This document shows positions 8,364 through 16,453 of a DNA stretch of 64,000 nucleotides, in pieces; the first letter of the stretch is position 1, and each line of letters starts with the position of its first letter. The translations under genes and the position numbers were made by a program. Where the stretch lies: positions 620,001 through 684,000 of the forward strand of contig AP026798.1 in NCBI GenBank assembly GCA_033127725.1, read 5' to 3'. The notes under the pieces were generated by a model, which ran no database searches, was not told the DNA's origin, and was given only the letters and a program-made list of their open reading frames with translations. This DNA comes from Bombiscardovia nodaiensis (GTDB lineage: Bacteria > Actinomycetota > Actinomycetes > Actinomycetales > Bifidobacteriaceae).

Positions 8364-8462
8364 ATAAGTAGGTACATAAGACAAGATTTTGCTGGCCTGT
8401 GGTCGGCATGCAGCTGGGCTCGTGCACTAACCAATGAACTCAGATGACAGCATCCCCCAAAC

Positions 8463-8475
8463 ATACCGGTGGTAT
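8463..8475. promoter_or_regulatory. TetR operator, copy 2
   Basis: ATACCGGTGGTAT, within ACATACCGGTGGTATTTT, sits 16 bases upstream of the ABC ATPase ATG and just before its ribosome-binding site AAAGGAA. It differs from copy 1 only at the central T/C position. A repressor bound here would block transcription or the start of elongation. Confidence 0.85.
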
Positions 8476-8491
8476 TTTATGAAAGGAACCC

Positions 8492-9205
8492 ATGCAAGTT
8501 CTAGAAGCGAGACATATAGAGCAGTCCTTCGATGGGCGCTCTATCCTGCAGGATGTGAGTTTTAGGCTAGAAAAAGGCCAAGTTCTGGGCGTATTGGGCT
8601 CCAACGGTGCTGGCAAATCGACGCTCTTCAAAATTTTGGCTGGTCTTCAAACTCCGGCAGGAGGGGAGGTGCTCATCCAAGGCCAACTCTTGGCCAGCCA
8701 GTACCCGCAAGCCCTGGCTCGTATGGGCATTTCCATAGATATGCCGGTCTTTTACGAGGGCTTAAGCGCACGCGATAACCTCTCCATACACTGCGCATAC
8801 ATGGGTTGCCAGCTCAATGACAGCCAGATAGACAGTGCTCTGAATGCTATGGGATTAGCAGCGAGCAATACCACAGCGCTCAAGCGCTATTCTCTGGGCA
8901 TGAGACAGCGACTGGCCCTGGCCCGCTGCCTGATTCATCAGCCGGACCTGCTCATCCTCGATGAACCCCTGAATGGGCTTGATCCCAAGGCGATAGTGGA
9001 GTTGCGCTCGGTGATTCAGACTCAAGCAGCAGCGGGTCGTGCTGTTCTCTTCTCTAGCCACATACTCTCGGAAGTCTTAAAAGTTGCCGACCGTGTCCTG
9101 GTGCTCAGTCAGGGCAGGATTTCGTTGGACGTCCCCATAACAGAGCTGGCAAGCATGGGCGACGATGCCGCACAAGCACAATTAATTCAAGCTATGGAGG
9201 CTTAA
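8492..9205 (+). CDS. ABC transporter ATP-binding protein
   Basis: This 237-residue ATPase should power the export permease encoded next. Walker A is GSNGAGKST at about 41-49, the signature is YSLGMRQRLALARCL at about 133-147, and Walker B with the catalytic glutamate is LLILDEPLNGLDP at about 152-164. The H-loop is FSSHILSE. The type is the DrrA/NatA-like ABC-2 exporter ATPase (GRSILQDVSFRLEKGQVLGVLG). The stop codon is one base from the permease start, so the two form an operon. Regulation by the neighbouring TetR protein is supported by the shared operator. Confidence 0.94.
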   Translation: MQVLEARHIEQSFDGRSILQDVSFRLEKGQVLGVLGSNGAGKSTLFKILAGLQTPAGGEVLIQGQLLASQYPQALARMGISIDMPVFYEGLSARDNLSIHCAYMGCQLNDSQIDSALNAMGLAASNTTALKRYSLGMRQRLALARCLIHQPDLLILDEPLNGLDPKAIVELRSVIQTQAAAGRAVLFSSHILSEVLKVADRVLVLSQGRISLDVPITELASMGDDAAQAQLIQAMEA

Positions 9206-9206
9206 G

Positions 9207-9932
9207 ATGCGTTCACTAGTGCAAATAGAACTCAAAAAATTTGCCATACTACCTTATATTTGGGGCAGCGGTGCTGTGTGCTTGGTAGCGCTCGCCTTTG
9301 GTGGTATGTTTATGGCAATCGGTCACTTCCAAGGCGGTTTTGGCGGCGAAATTAGCCGGACTAGCGGCCAGGCTAGCAAGCTCTCCAGCATAGATTTTTG
9401 CCTGCTCATGGTCATGGTTTTCTTACTGGTGGGCTTTTCCGTTCTCGGTGCAGCCCTAAGTGGCTCACTTATCCTCAAGCCCTACTCCGGGCGCGCATTG
9501 ATGCTCACGCTGTCTTACCCCATCAACCGCTCCCGCCTCCTGCTGGCCAAACTCGTCGCAGTGGTGGTGACTACTATCGCGCTTTTCCTGCCCACTGCTG
9601 TCTTCACGCTGGCAGTGGTTGTTCTGTTCAACCACGCCTTGGGTGCCCTGCAGGAGGGCTCCGTCGCCCACACCTTAGCGCGTGCTCTCCTGCTCATCCT
9701 GCTTGCGGTATTGGGCCTGATGGGCATTGTGGGCATCGCTGTGGCCATCGGTTTTCACTGGCGGTCTGTGCCGGTCATGGTAGGTGCCTTAATTGTGCTG
9801 GATGCGCTGATTGGCAATGCGTTTTCGGCTTCTCTGCTGGTGGCCGCTATCGTTCTGGGATCAATCTTCTTGCTGGCCTTGCCGGTGCTGGCTGTGCTAG
9901 CGCGCGCTATCAGTCATATACAAGTGCCCTAG
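9207..9932 (+). CDS. ABC-2-type transporter permease
   Basis: The 241-residue partner of the preceding ATPase has about six membrane segments. A cytoplasmic start (RSLVQIELKKFAILPY) is followed by helices near 15-40, 70-95, 110-140, 150-175, 180-200 and 210-235. The segment GRALMLTLSYPINRSRLLLAKLVAV between helices 2 and 3 is the typical ABC-2 coupling region. The substrate is unknown; with a TetR regulator and an adjacent MFS exporter, a toxic small molecule or peptide is plausible. Confidence 0.87.
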   Translation: MRSLVQIELKKFAILPYIWGSGAVCLVALAFGGMFMAIGHFQGGFGGEISRTSGQASKLSSIDFCLLMVMVFLLVGFSVLGAALSGSLILKPYSGRALMLTLSYPINRSRLLLAKLVAVVVTTIALFLPTAVFTLAVVVLFNHALGALQEGSVAHTLARALLLILLAVLGLMGIVGIAVAIGFHWRSVPVMVGALIVLDALIGNAFSASLLVAAIVLGSIFLLALPVLAVLARAISHIQVP

Positions 9933-9992
9933 TCGGCTCACAGTTCGCTGTTGTACGCGCACTGACAACTGATTACCAGAGAGGGGGCCAAT

Positions 9993-11285
9993 ATGCGGCT
10001 CTTACGCACTCACCCAACGTTCGGCGTTCTGCTGCTGTCCAACTTGCTCAACGCTGTAGGCGGTGAGTTCTACAACTTGGTCTTTATTGTTTATGCCCAA
10101 ACTTTGCCCTTCCGGCAGCTGGCGGTCTCTATCGCCTCTGCCGCTTGGGTGGCCCCAGCGTTGACTTCCTTCCTCGCTGGGCATATTGCCGACCGCACCC
10201 GCCGCAAGACCCGCGCTCAGCTACTGGTGAAGGCCCTTCAAACGCTCATCTACCTGGCAATTGCCTTGCTGATTGGTCGCTCGAAGGGTTTGGGCTCCTT
10301 CCTCCTCATGATAGGGCTCGACTTGCTTTCGTCGGCCATGGAAGGTTATGCCTCCTCCCTGTGGATGCCAGTGCTCAAACACCTGGTGCCAGCTAGTGAC
10401 TTGCAGCAGGCGACTTCGTTGACTTCCGCGGTCAGCAGTTTAGCCGCCGTCCTCGCCTCCAGTCTGGGAGCTCTCGTTCTGGGGTTGCTGGGTAACGATT
10501 TTGCTGGTTTTTCGCTGGTGAACGCAGGAACTTTCCTGTTGGCCGGCCTTCTGATTGCCGCCTGCCGACGGGGCTTTGAGCGGGCAGAGCGCCCAGAGTC
10601 GCCAGATTTTACGCAGAGCAGTGACTGCCCAAGTGCCACTTTTTCGCTGGCCGGCTCCTGGCAGGCTGTGCGAACTCAGTTTCGAGCCTCGAAGTTTCTC
10701 ACGTTTACCGTTGGTCTGGGTACTGGGGTCAACATGATTGGCCTGGCCTTAACTCCGCTGCTCAGCGTGGTGCTCGTGAATCAGCCCACATGTTGGTGGC
10801 TCTCCTACGGCACTACAATTGCGGGGATTACCGCTTCCGGCTCTATTGGCCTGATTGCTGGGGCCCTCTTCGCTGGCGATCCTCTGCGGCGACTGTCCAT
10901 GGCTACTCTGCTGACTGTTACGATGGCCTGCGCATCCTTGTGCGCTATAACAGTGCCCTTGGGATTGAATCCGTTTACCTTATTTGCAGCTATCTTCGCT
11001 ATGAATTACCTGCTGGGCAAGGTCAACCCGCGTTTTATGGCTTTGCTTATCCAGACAGTACCTGAGCAGCATCTGGCAGCCACGATGGGTGCCATTCAGG
11101 GCCTTATGACGTTTGCTGCGCCACTCGGGCAGTTTGTCTTTCTCTTACTCGCCAACCTCTTGCCTGGGCCGCTCACGCTGTGTCTCTATGCCGGGTGTTC
11201 GCTGGTTTTGGCTGCCCTAGTGGTCACAGTTGGTTTGGGCGGTATGAATGCGGCCGACCCGACTGTGGGGGCTAGGCGCGCGTGA
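9993..11285 (+). CDS. MFS transporter, probable drug/solute exporter
   Basis: The 430-residue protein has the twelve-helix pattern of the major facilitator superfamily. The loop between helices 2 and 3 reads AGHIADRTRRKTRAQ, the family's G-x-x-x-D-R-x-x-R-R motif. A hydrophilic middle loop lies near 190-220. It resembles MFS efflux proteins that start RTHPTFGVLLLSNLLNAVGGEFYNLVF. A strong GAGAGGGGG site precedes the ATG, 60 bases after the ABC permease, so it may be the last gene of the TetR-controlled operon. The substrate is not predictable. Confidence 0.86.
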   Translation: MRLLRTHPTFGVLLLSNLLNAVGGEFYNLVFIVYAQTLPFRQLAVSIASAAWVAPALTSFLAGHIADRTRRKTRAQLLVKALQTLIYLAIALLIGRSKGLGSFLLMIGLDLLSSAMEGYASSLWMPVLKHLVPASDLQQATSLTSAVSSLAAVLASSLGALVLGLLGNDFAGFSLVNAGTFLLAGLLIAACRRGFERAERPESPDFTQSSDCPSATFSLAGSWQAVRTQFRASKFLTFTVGLGTGVNMIGLALTPLLSVVLVNQPTCWWLSYGTTIAGITASGSIGLIAGALFAGDPLRRLSMATLLTVTMACASLCAITVPLGLNPFTLFAAIFAMNYLLGKVNPRFMALLIQTVPEQHLAATMGAIQGLMTFAAPLGQFVFLLLANLLPGPLTLCLYAGCSLVLAALVVTVGLGGMNAADPTVGARRA

Positions 11286-11309
11286 GTTCGTGATTTCATA
11301 CGCGCCTAG
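11272..11309 (+). terminator. hairpin over the MFS stop codon
   Basis: CTAGGCGCG at 11272-11280 pairs perfectly with CGCGCCTAG at 11301-11309, so the stem includes the last codons of the MFS gene. There is no T-run on the plus strand. It may serve both convergent genes. Confidence 0.5.
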
Positions 11310-11330
11310 GAGAGGCTGCTGCGCCCGCCT

Positions 11331-12005
11331 CTAGTCAATGTCCTCTAGGTCCTTGGGGTCCTTGGAGGGGTCGAAGCCGGAGACGATGTAGACCACGCGG
11401 CGGGCGGCGGAGACACCGTGGTCGCCGATCCGCTCCATAAAACGGGCCAGGAGCACCAGGTCAATCATCTGCTGCTTAGAGCCCTGCCACTGGTCGGAGA
11501 GGGCCAGATCGAAGGTCTGCTGGTGGAGCTGGTCCAGCTGGTCGTCGTCCACAATAATCTGCTCAGCCACTTTGGTGTTGCGCTCAGACATCATATCGAC
11601 CAGGCGGTCGGCCAGGGTGTTCAAGAAGGCCTGCATCCGCTCGAAGAGGTCGCGCGCCTCGGGCGGCAGGGGGGAGTCGGGATAGGAGCGGCGGACCGCT
11701 TCGGCAATGTGGCGGGAGAGGTCGCCCATGCGCTCGAAGGTGGCAGCCAGGCGCAGGGTGGAAACCACCACGCGCAGGTCGGTGGCCACTGGACTCTGCT
11801 TGGCTAGGAGCTGAACGCACTGGTCGATGACGGATGCCTCCAGCTGGTCAATCGCTTGGTCGCCGTCGATGACCTCCTGGGCAGCCTGCAAGTCCGGGCC
11901 TAAGAGCGCCTGCCCTGAGGTGTGAATGGCTCGGCTGACGGCACCAGCCATCTGTTCCATATCGTCCGCCACCTGCCGCATTTCTTCGTTGAAGATTTTT
12001 CGCAT
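11331..12005 (-). CDS. phoU: phosphate-signalling protein PhoU
   Basis: PhoU links the Pst phosphate transporter to a PhoR/SenX3-type kinase. I start it at MRKIFNEEMRQVADDM, giving 224 residues, the usual size; the longer upstream reading is proline- and arginine-rich and unlike the family. Two three-helix PhoU repeats are visible, each with its metal-binding motif: FERMGDLSRHIAEAV in the first and MERIGDHGVSAARRVVYI in the second. It is divergent from a histidine kinase gene, matching the phoU-senX3 neighbourhood of actinobacteria. The spacer holds a perfect 7-bp-arm palindrome. No pst genes are in the window. Confidence 0.94.
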   Translation of the reverse strand: MRKIFNEEMRQVADDMEQMAGAVSRAIHTSGQALLGPDLQAAQEVIDGDQAIDQLEASVIDQCVQLLAKQSPVATDLRVVVSTLRLAATFERMGDLSRHIAEAVRRSYPDSPLPPEARDLFERMQAFLNTLADRLVDMMSERNTKVAEQIIVDDDQLDQLHQQTFDLALSDQWQGSKQQMIDLVLLARFMERIGDHGVSAARRVVYIVSGFDPSKDPKDLEDID

Positions 12006-12025
12006 GTCCGCTGCCTCTCTCTTGC

Positions 12026-12045
12026 TGTCATAATGAGGTATGACA
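12026..12045. promoter_or_regulatory. palindrome between phoU and the histidine kinase
   Basis: TGTCATA-ATGAGG-TATGACA is a perfect 7-bp inverted repeat in the 113-bp divergent spacer, 21 bases upstream of the phoU start. It is a candidate operator for a response regulator or another dimer. Confidence 0.5.
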
Positions 12046-12118
12046 TAAGTGTACGGCCTGGCGTTAACGTTAGCTGCGCAAGGGTGGCAGTGCGGGCAGA
12101 AGAGACTGGGGAGGATAG

Positions 12119-13354
12119 ATGAGTTCGCTATTTGAATCTTGGCGCGAGCGCCTGCAAGCTCGGCATGGCCATGGAAGTGAGCAGGAAGAGGCCGATTTGG
12201 ATCAGTCCAGTCAAACCTTGCTGGCCCTGCTCTCCTCGGCTGTCGTCGTGGTGGGCTCCGACGGGCAGGTGGTGCGCTCCAGCCCCGAGGCATACCGGCT
12301 GGCGATTGTGAGCCAAGACCGCATCATTGACCCAACCGTGCAGGAGGCGGTCCGGCGGGCCTGGCAGTCGCGGGCGGTCTCCCGTTTTTCCTTGACTACG
12401 CAGACTCCCCAGGATTTTGCCGACAGCAGCTATGCCCTGCGCTCGCAAGAGGCTAGCGAGGGCTCATCGGCGCCTAAAAATATGATTGAGATGGACTCCG
12501 CTATTGAGCCTACCGGCGGCGTGTCGCGGCCCAACTGGCTGAAAGTGACCGTAGGTCGCCTGAGTCAGCAGCTGGTGCTCGTGCTCATCGACGACGTGAG
12601 CGAAGCCAAGCGATTTGAGCAGACCCGTGACGCTTTCGTCCAGCATGTCTCCGAGCAGCTCCTGGAGCCGGTTGACGAGCTGGGAGCCCTGGCCACCAGC
12701 CTGCAAGAGGCTGCGCAGAATGCCCAGCAAAACTCGGAATCGCTGGAGCAGGCCACGGCTGCAGTCAGTCGTGACGCTAAAACCTTGCGTGGCTATTCTG
12801 CTTATTTGGACCACACCTTGCGCGACCTGCTTCTTCTGATGCGGGCCCAGGAGCCGGTCAAGGCGAGCACCAGCAACTTGCTTGACTTGGCTGAGCAGGT
12901 AAACGCCATCCTGCCTTCGCTTCAGTTCCAGGCGAAGGAAGCGGGAGTAGGGCTGGACTACCAGGGGGCGCCCCGCTTGCAGGTACACGGCGAGCGCGAG
13001 CAGATTCAGGCGGCGGTGCGCAAGCTGGTGGAAAATGCCATCCGGTACTCGCCAACTGGCGCCAAAGTCGCCGTTGTAGTGGGTGCCTCCAAGGACGGGC
13101 AGTATGCGCTGATTCAGGTGGTGGACCGGGGCAAGGGTATCAGCAAAGACGAGCAGGAGCACATTTTTGAGCGCTTCTACCGGGGATCCAACCAGACGCA
13201 GTCCAGTCAGGTAGGCATCGGTCTGGGGCTGGCTATTGTCAAGCATGTGGCCCTGACCCACCATGGTTCAGTGACCCTGTGGAGCGCTCCGGGCCAGGGG
13301 TCCACGTTTACGCTCATGCTGCCCCAAGCCAGTCAGAGCCCGCAAGCTAGCTGA
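12119..13354 (+). CDS. SenX3-like histidine kinase, degenerate H-box, no membrane segment
   Basis: The 411-residue protein has a PAS-like N-terminal part (LLSSAVVVVGSDGQVVRSSPEAY), a DHp-like region, and a complete C-terminal HATPase domain. The N box is LVENAIRYSP, G1 is DRGKGISKDEQEHIFERFYRG, and G2 is GIGLGLAIVKHV. In actinobacterial SenX3 the DHp helix reads FVANVSHELKTPVGAL; here it is FVQHVSEQLLEPVDEL, with glutamate at the histidine position. A histidine three residues earlier could substitute. SenX3 normally has two membrane helices; none is visible here. GGAGG precedes the ATG. The nearby phoU suggests a phosphate role. It may be a non-phosphorylating or diverged signalling protein. 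Confidence 0.82.
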   Translation: MSSLFESWRERLQARHGHGSEQEEADLDQSSQTLLALLSSAVVVVGSDGQVVRSSPEAYRLAIVSQDRIIDPTVQEAVRRAWQSRAVSRFSLTTQTPQDFADSSYALRSQEASEGSSAPKNMIEMDSAIEPTGGVSRPNWLKVTVGRLSQQLVLVLIDDVSEAKRFEQTRDAFVQHVSEQLLEPVDELGALATSLQEAAQNAQQNSESLEQATAAVSRDAKTLRGYSAYLDHTLRDLLLLMRAQEPVKASTSNLLDLAEQVNAILPSLQFQAKEAGVGLDYQGAPRLQVHGEREQIQAAVRKLVENAIRYSPTGAKVAVVVGASKDGQYALIQVVDRGKGISKDEQEHIFERFYRGSNQTQSSQVGIGLGLAIVKHVALTHHGSVTLWSAPGQGSTFTLMLPQASQSPQAS

Positions 13355-13365
13355 TAGTGGTCCCG

Positions 13366-13620
13366 CTACTGGGCCAGGCGCCGATAATCCCAGCGGTTGA
13401 AGTGCTCCCAAATCAGCAGCAAAAAGCCCACGCCCACGCCCGACGCGCACACTACCAGGGCTTTGAGGGTGTCGATGCCGCACCACCAGAGCACAGCGCA
13501 AATAAGCAAGGCCAGAATCCACAGCCCTGTGCCTGCCAGGAAAATGAGCCGCAGGTCGACCTGGACGGGCTTGGGCGCTGGCCTGCGTGCGTCTGGGTCG
13601 AAAATCGGTGCGAGCTTCAT
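13366..13620 (-). CDS. DUF2530-like small membrane protein
   Basis: The 84-residue product starts MKLAPIFDPDARRPAPKPVQVDLRLIF and has two membrane segments (about 27-47 and 53-72). The second ends in an HFNRWDYRRLAQ tail. The pattern of a basic proline-rich N-terminus, two helices and a final W-x-Y-R-R matches the DUF2530 family of actinobacteria, whose function is unknown. It lies convergent to the histidine kinase, with 11 bases between their stops, and divergent from manA. Confidence 0.72.
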   Translation of the reverse strand: MKLAPIFDPDARRPAPKPVQVDLRLIFLAGTGLWILALLICAVLWWCGIDTLKALVVCASGVGVGFLLLIWEHFNRWDYRRLAQ

Positions 13621-13710
13621 GCTACATACTTTATTACAGAGCCTGACATACTATATACATGCAGAAGTTATCAATGTAGCTTGGTCTGGAGCCGAGTGGA
13701 GGGAGCTGGC

Positions 13711-15129
13711 GTGTACCCCATACAACCTGTGCAAAAGCGGTATGCCTGGGGTTCCTACTCGCGCCTGCAATCCATGTTCGCACTGCCTCAGGGGCTCGCG
13801 CAGGACGGCGACGGTGTTGTTTCAAAGACGCTGGCTGAGATGTGGTTCTCTGGCCACACGCAGTCACCTTCTCTCCTGACCCTGGAGGATGGGCAGCAGC
13901 TGGCGCTCACCCAGGCCATTCGCCAGGATCCGTTCGGCATGGTGGGCTCCGAGGATTCGCAAACATTCGGGCCAGTTTTGCCTTACCTCTTCAAAATTAT
14001 TTCGGCGCGCATCCCTCTCTCCCTGCAGGTGCACCCGCTCGACTTCGAGGCTAGGGCGGGCTTTAACCGTGAAAATGCTGCCGGGTTGCCCCTCCACGCG
14101 CCCGAGCGTTCTTTTAAGGACACGCTGGCGAAAAATGAGATGGTGGTGGCCCTGGAGCCATTTACTGCTGCGGTTGGTTTCGCTCCCATCGCTACGCAGC
14201 TCAATATTCTACGGGTGGTCGACCACCCGGTGGCTCAGCGGATGGTGGATGCACTGCTGACTCGTACCTTCCGGCCGGGTGTGCCTCCCCAGGAGTTCGC
14301 GCCAGCTGACCAGATGATGCCGGTCTCCTCCCTGGCCTGGCCTGATTCGCGGCGCAGGGTCTTTCGGGCTTTTCACACTGCTATTACTGCTGACAATACG
14401 GATCCCAACACACTGACTCCGGCCCTGCTAGACGCCGATCGGCGTTTGAACTCCCGCAAAGCCCATGCGGCTATGGCCAATGCCTTGCAGGCGGCTCAGG
14501 CTTTTCCGGGTGATCCGTCGGTGCTCTGCCTGCTCATGATGAACGCTGTGTGTCTGGAGGAGGGGGAGTCTGTCTACATTCCTGCCGGCACGCCCCATGC
14601 CTATGTTCACGGTACGGCTGCCGAAATTATGACCAATTCCGACAACGTCCTGCGGGCTGGGATGACGCCCAAGCACAAGGACATTCCCAACTTGCTGCAC
14701 AGTCTGAACTGCCAGCCAGCCTCGCCGATTGACCCTTCCAGCTCCATGATTGCCACGCTCGCCATGCAAGATATGGTGACCTACCGGCCACATATCAGCG
14801 AATACATGCTGGTGTACGGACACGTCGATGCCGGTAGCGTGGCCTGGCCGCTGATGGGCAAAATCGCCCGCCGGTACGGTGATTTGGTGCAGCGCCTGGG
14901 CCCGCGCCGCCTACTCATGCCCCAGGCCGGCCCCCGAATTTTGGTCTGCACCGAGGGCAGTGTCGAGGTCAGTACCCTCCAAGAACACCGGGTGCTGAGC
15001 CAGGGCCAGGCGCTCTTTATTCGCTCAGATGATGGTACTGTCGACGTGACGCGAGTGAGGTCCGCAGCGTCTGACGACCAACCTGCTGCCGATCACGGGT
15101 CATTCTTGCTGGCTTCTACCCCTCGCTAG
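13711..15129 (+). CDS. manA: mannose-6-phosphate isomerase (type I)
   Basis: ManA interconverts mannose-6-phosphate and fructose-6-phosphate, using zinc. I place the start at the GTG at 13711 because GGAGGGAG lies at 13698-13705 and the family begins with this YPIQPVQKRYAWGSYS segment. Longer readings would overlap the divergent DUF2530 gene. The 472-residue product has zinc-ligand elements in SLQVHPLDFEARAGFNREN (Q and H near 110) and CLEEGESVYIPAGTPHAYVHG (E and H near 285-300). The NSDNVLRAGMTPKHKDI signature follows. The C-terminal cupin-like domain is normal. Confidence 0.95.
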   Translation: MYPIQPVQKRYAWGSYSRLQSMFALPQGLAQDGDGVVSKTLAEMWFSGHTQSPSLLTLEDGQQLALTQAIRQDPFGMVGSEDSQTFGPVLPYLFKIISARIPLSLQVHPLDFEARAGFNRENAAGLPLHAPERSFKDTLAKNEMVVALEPFTAAVGFAPIATQLNILRVVDHPVAQRMVDALLTRTFRPGVPPQEFAPADQMMPVSSLAWPDSRRRVFRAFHTAITADNTDPNTLTPALLDADRRLNSRKAHAAMANALQAAQAFPGDPSVLCLLMMNAVCLEEGESVYIPAGTPHAYVHGTAAEIMTNSDNVLRAGMTPKHKDIPNLLHSLNCQPASPIDPSSSMIATLAMQDMVTYRPHISEYMLVYGHVDAGSVAWPLMGKIARRYGDLVQRLGPRRLLMPQAGPRILVCTEGSVEVSTLQEHRVLSQGQALFIRSDDGTVDVTRVRSAASDDQPAADHGSFLLASTPR

Positions 15130-15423
15130 TGTGAATATTCTTCGGAAGAAACCCACACTTCTTACCTGCACGCTCAGAGCGTGAGGACACGCCGGTGGGT
15201 GACAATATTGAATGCTGCTATCGGGGTGAGTGCAGGTCAGTGAGAGCAGCTTGAGAGCGGGCTGGAGGGAAAATGAGATCAGGGTGCGTTCGCTTGAGCA
15301 GCTAGGTCTGGACAAAAATCCAGTTAGGTATTTCTCACGAATGTGTTGTAAAGTTCATTAGGTGATGATTGTGTGACGCTACGGTGTCGATAGAGTGACG
15401 ACGAACAGTAGGAGAGAACGCAT
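15130..15423 (+). other. 294-bp leader region of the CHAP protein gene
   Basis: No gene is visible. A hairpin-forming GTGTG...CTTCGGAAG...CCACAC segment lies just after manA. AT-rich promoter-like sequence occupies the last 100 bases, and GGAGAG precedes the next ATG. I looked for a ydaO-type cyclic-di-AMP riboswitch, common before such hydrolases in actinobacteria, and did not see its conserved boxes. Confidence 0.4.
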
Positions 15424-16392
15424 ATGATGTTTGCTGCGGATCAGGCGAAAGCTGTCCGGGGCGCGCATATTACCAAACAGCGCGTGCCGAAGAGTCAAAG
15501 CCCTCGCACAAACGGCGGCTCGGTTATCAATGTCTCCGAATTCTTCCGGCAGGAGTCCCGCAGCCTGCAAGCCAGTGCTGCTGTGGACGATGCTCTAGCT
15601 CAAAAGCTTAACCAGGTGGCCCCGCCTTCCCGGCGCTCTCGGCGAATGGCAGCTAAGGCAGCTGCTCGCAAGAACCACCTTATGACTGGCTCGGCTATGA
15701 CGGCGTTGGTAGGTGCTGTAGCAGGGGCGGTAGCAGTGGTGACTCCGAAGAGCCCAACTAGGGCGCCTTTGGCGGACGCTGCCGGTTCCTCGCAAATTAC
15801 CCCTGCCTCATACGCGGGTGGTCACAGCGGTTTGAGCAACGGCTCGCAGGTTTCCCGCTCCGAGGTTCGTAGCCACCTGCGCGAGCAGCAGACCAGCAAC
15901 CACGGTAGCTGGGAGCTCGATGAGTACGGCCTCGACGTTGACCAGATGTTTAAATCGCTAGCCGATAACCCTCTGGTGGCTCAGTTCATGGGCCAGGATC
16001 AGAGCCTGTTGCCGGCGAGTTTTAATCCCAACCATGCCACTGGAGACAGCGGAAACGCCTACGAATTCAGCCAGTGTACTTGGTGGGCGTATACGCGCCG
16101 TCATCAGCTTGGCCTGCCGGTCGGCTCTCACATGGGTAACGGTGCCCAGTGGGCTTCTTCGGCTAAGGCGCTGGGATATTGGGTGGACAACACGCCCCGC
16201 CATGTGGGAGATGTGATGGTCTTCAAGCCCGGTCAGGAGGGCACAGATGCGCAGTATGGCCATGTGGCAATTGTGGAGGCGATTAATGCCGACGGCTCGG
16301 TAACGACTTCCGAGTCTGGTGTCTCGCTGGCAGGCAAGACCTATTCGCATACTTTTAAGAACGTCAACGATTTTCAATATATCCACTACTGA
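15424..16392 (+). CDS. CHAP-domain peptidoglycan amidase/endopeptidase
   Basis: This 322-residue protein should cleave peptidoglycan outside the cell. The N-terminal ~95 residues are cytoplasmic and basic (SRRSRRMAAKAAARKNHL). One membrane-spanning segment follows (MTGSAMTALVGAVAGAVAVV, about 87-106), acting as signal anchor or long signal peptide. A low-complexity linker comes next. The CHAP domain is at about 205-322, with catalytic cysteine in EFSQCTWWAYTRRHQ, histidine in YGHVAIVEAI, and typical GDVMVFKPG. It is followed 61 bases later by an NlpC/P60 hydrolase gene, suggesting joint roles in cell separation. Confidence 0.9.
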   Translation: MMFAADQAKAVRGAHITKQRVPKSQSPRTNGGSVINVSEFFRQESRSLQASAAVDDALAQKLNQVAPPSRRSRRMAAKAAARKNHLMTGSAMTALVGAVAGAVAVVTPKSPTRAPLADAAGSSQITPASYAGGHSGLSNGSQVSRSEVRSHLREQQTSNHGSWELDEYGLDVDQMFKSLADNPLVAQFMGQDQSLLPASFNPNHATGDSGNAYEFSQCTWWAYTRRHQLGLPVGSHMGNGAQWASSAKALGYWVDNTPRHVGDVMVFKPGQEGTDAQYGHVAIVEAINADGSVTTSESGVSLAGKTYSHTFKNVNDFQYIHY

Positions 16393-16402
16393 TTGGCCCT
16401 GT

Positions 16403-16427
16403 GCTAGCAGCGAGGCTAGCTTCTTCC
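16403..16427 (+). terminator. weak hairpin between the two hydrolase genes
   Basis: GCTAGC-AGCGAG-GCTAGC forms a 6-bp stem followed by TTCTTCC. It could attenuate transcription from the CHAP gene into the NlpC/P60 gene rather than end it. Confidence 0.4.
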
Positions 16428-16453
16428 AATCCACGTGTTAGGGTAAGGAACTA

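Noticed and set aside
13357..13710. In-frame upstream extension of manA (118 residues)
   Set aside because: It runs through the divergent DUF2530 gene, does not resemble ManA proteins, and a good ribosome-binding site precedes the GTG at 13711.
15130..15423. Possible ydaO-type cyclic-di-AMP riboswitch before the CHAP gene
   Set aside because: The genomic context fits, but the conserved boxes of that riboswitch are not visible.
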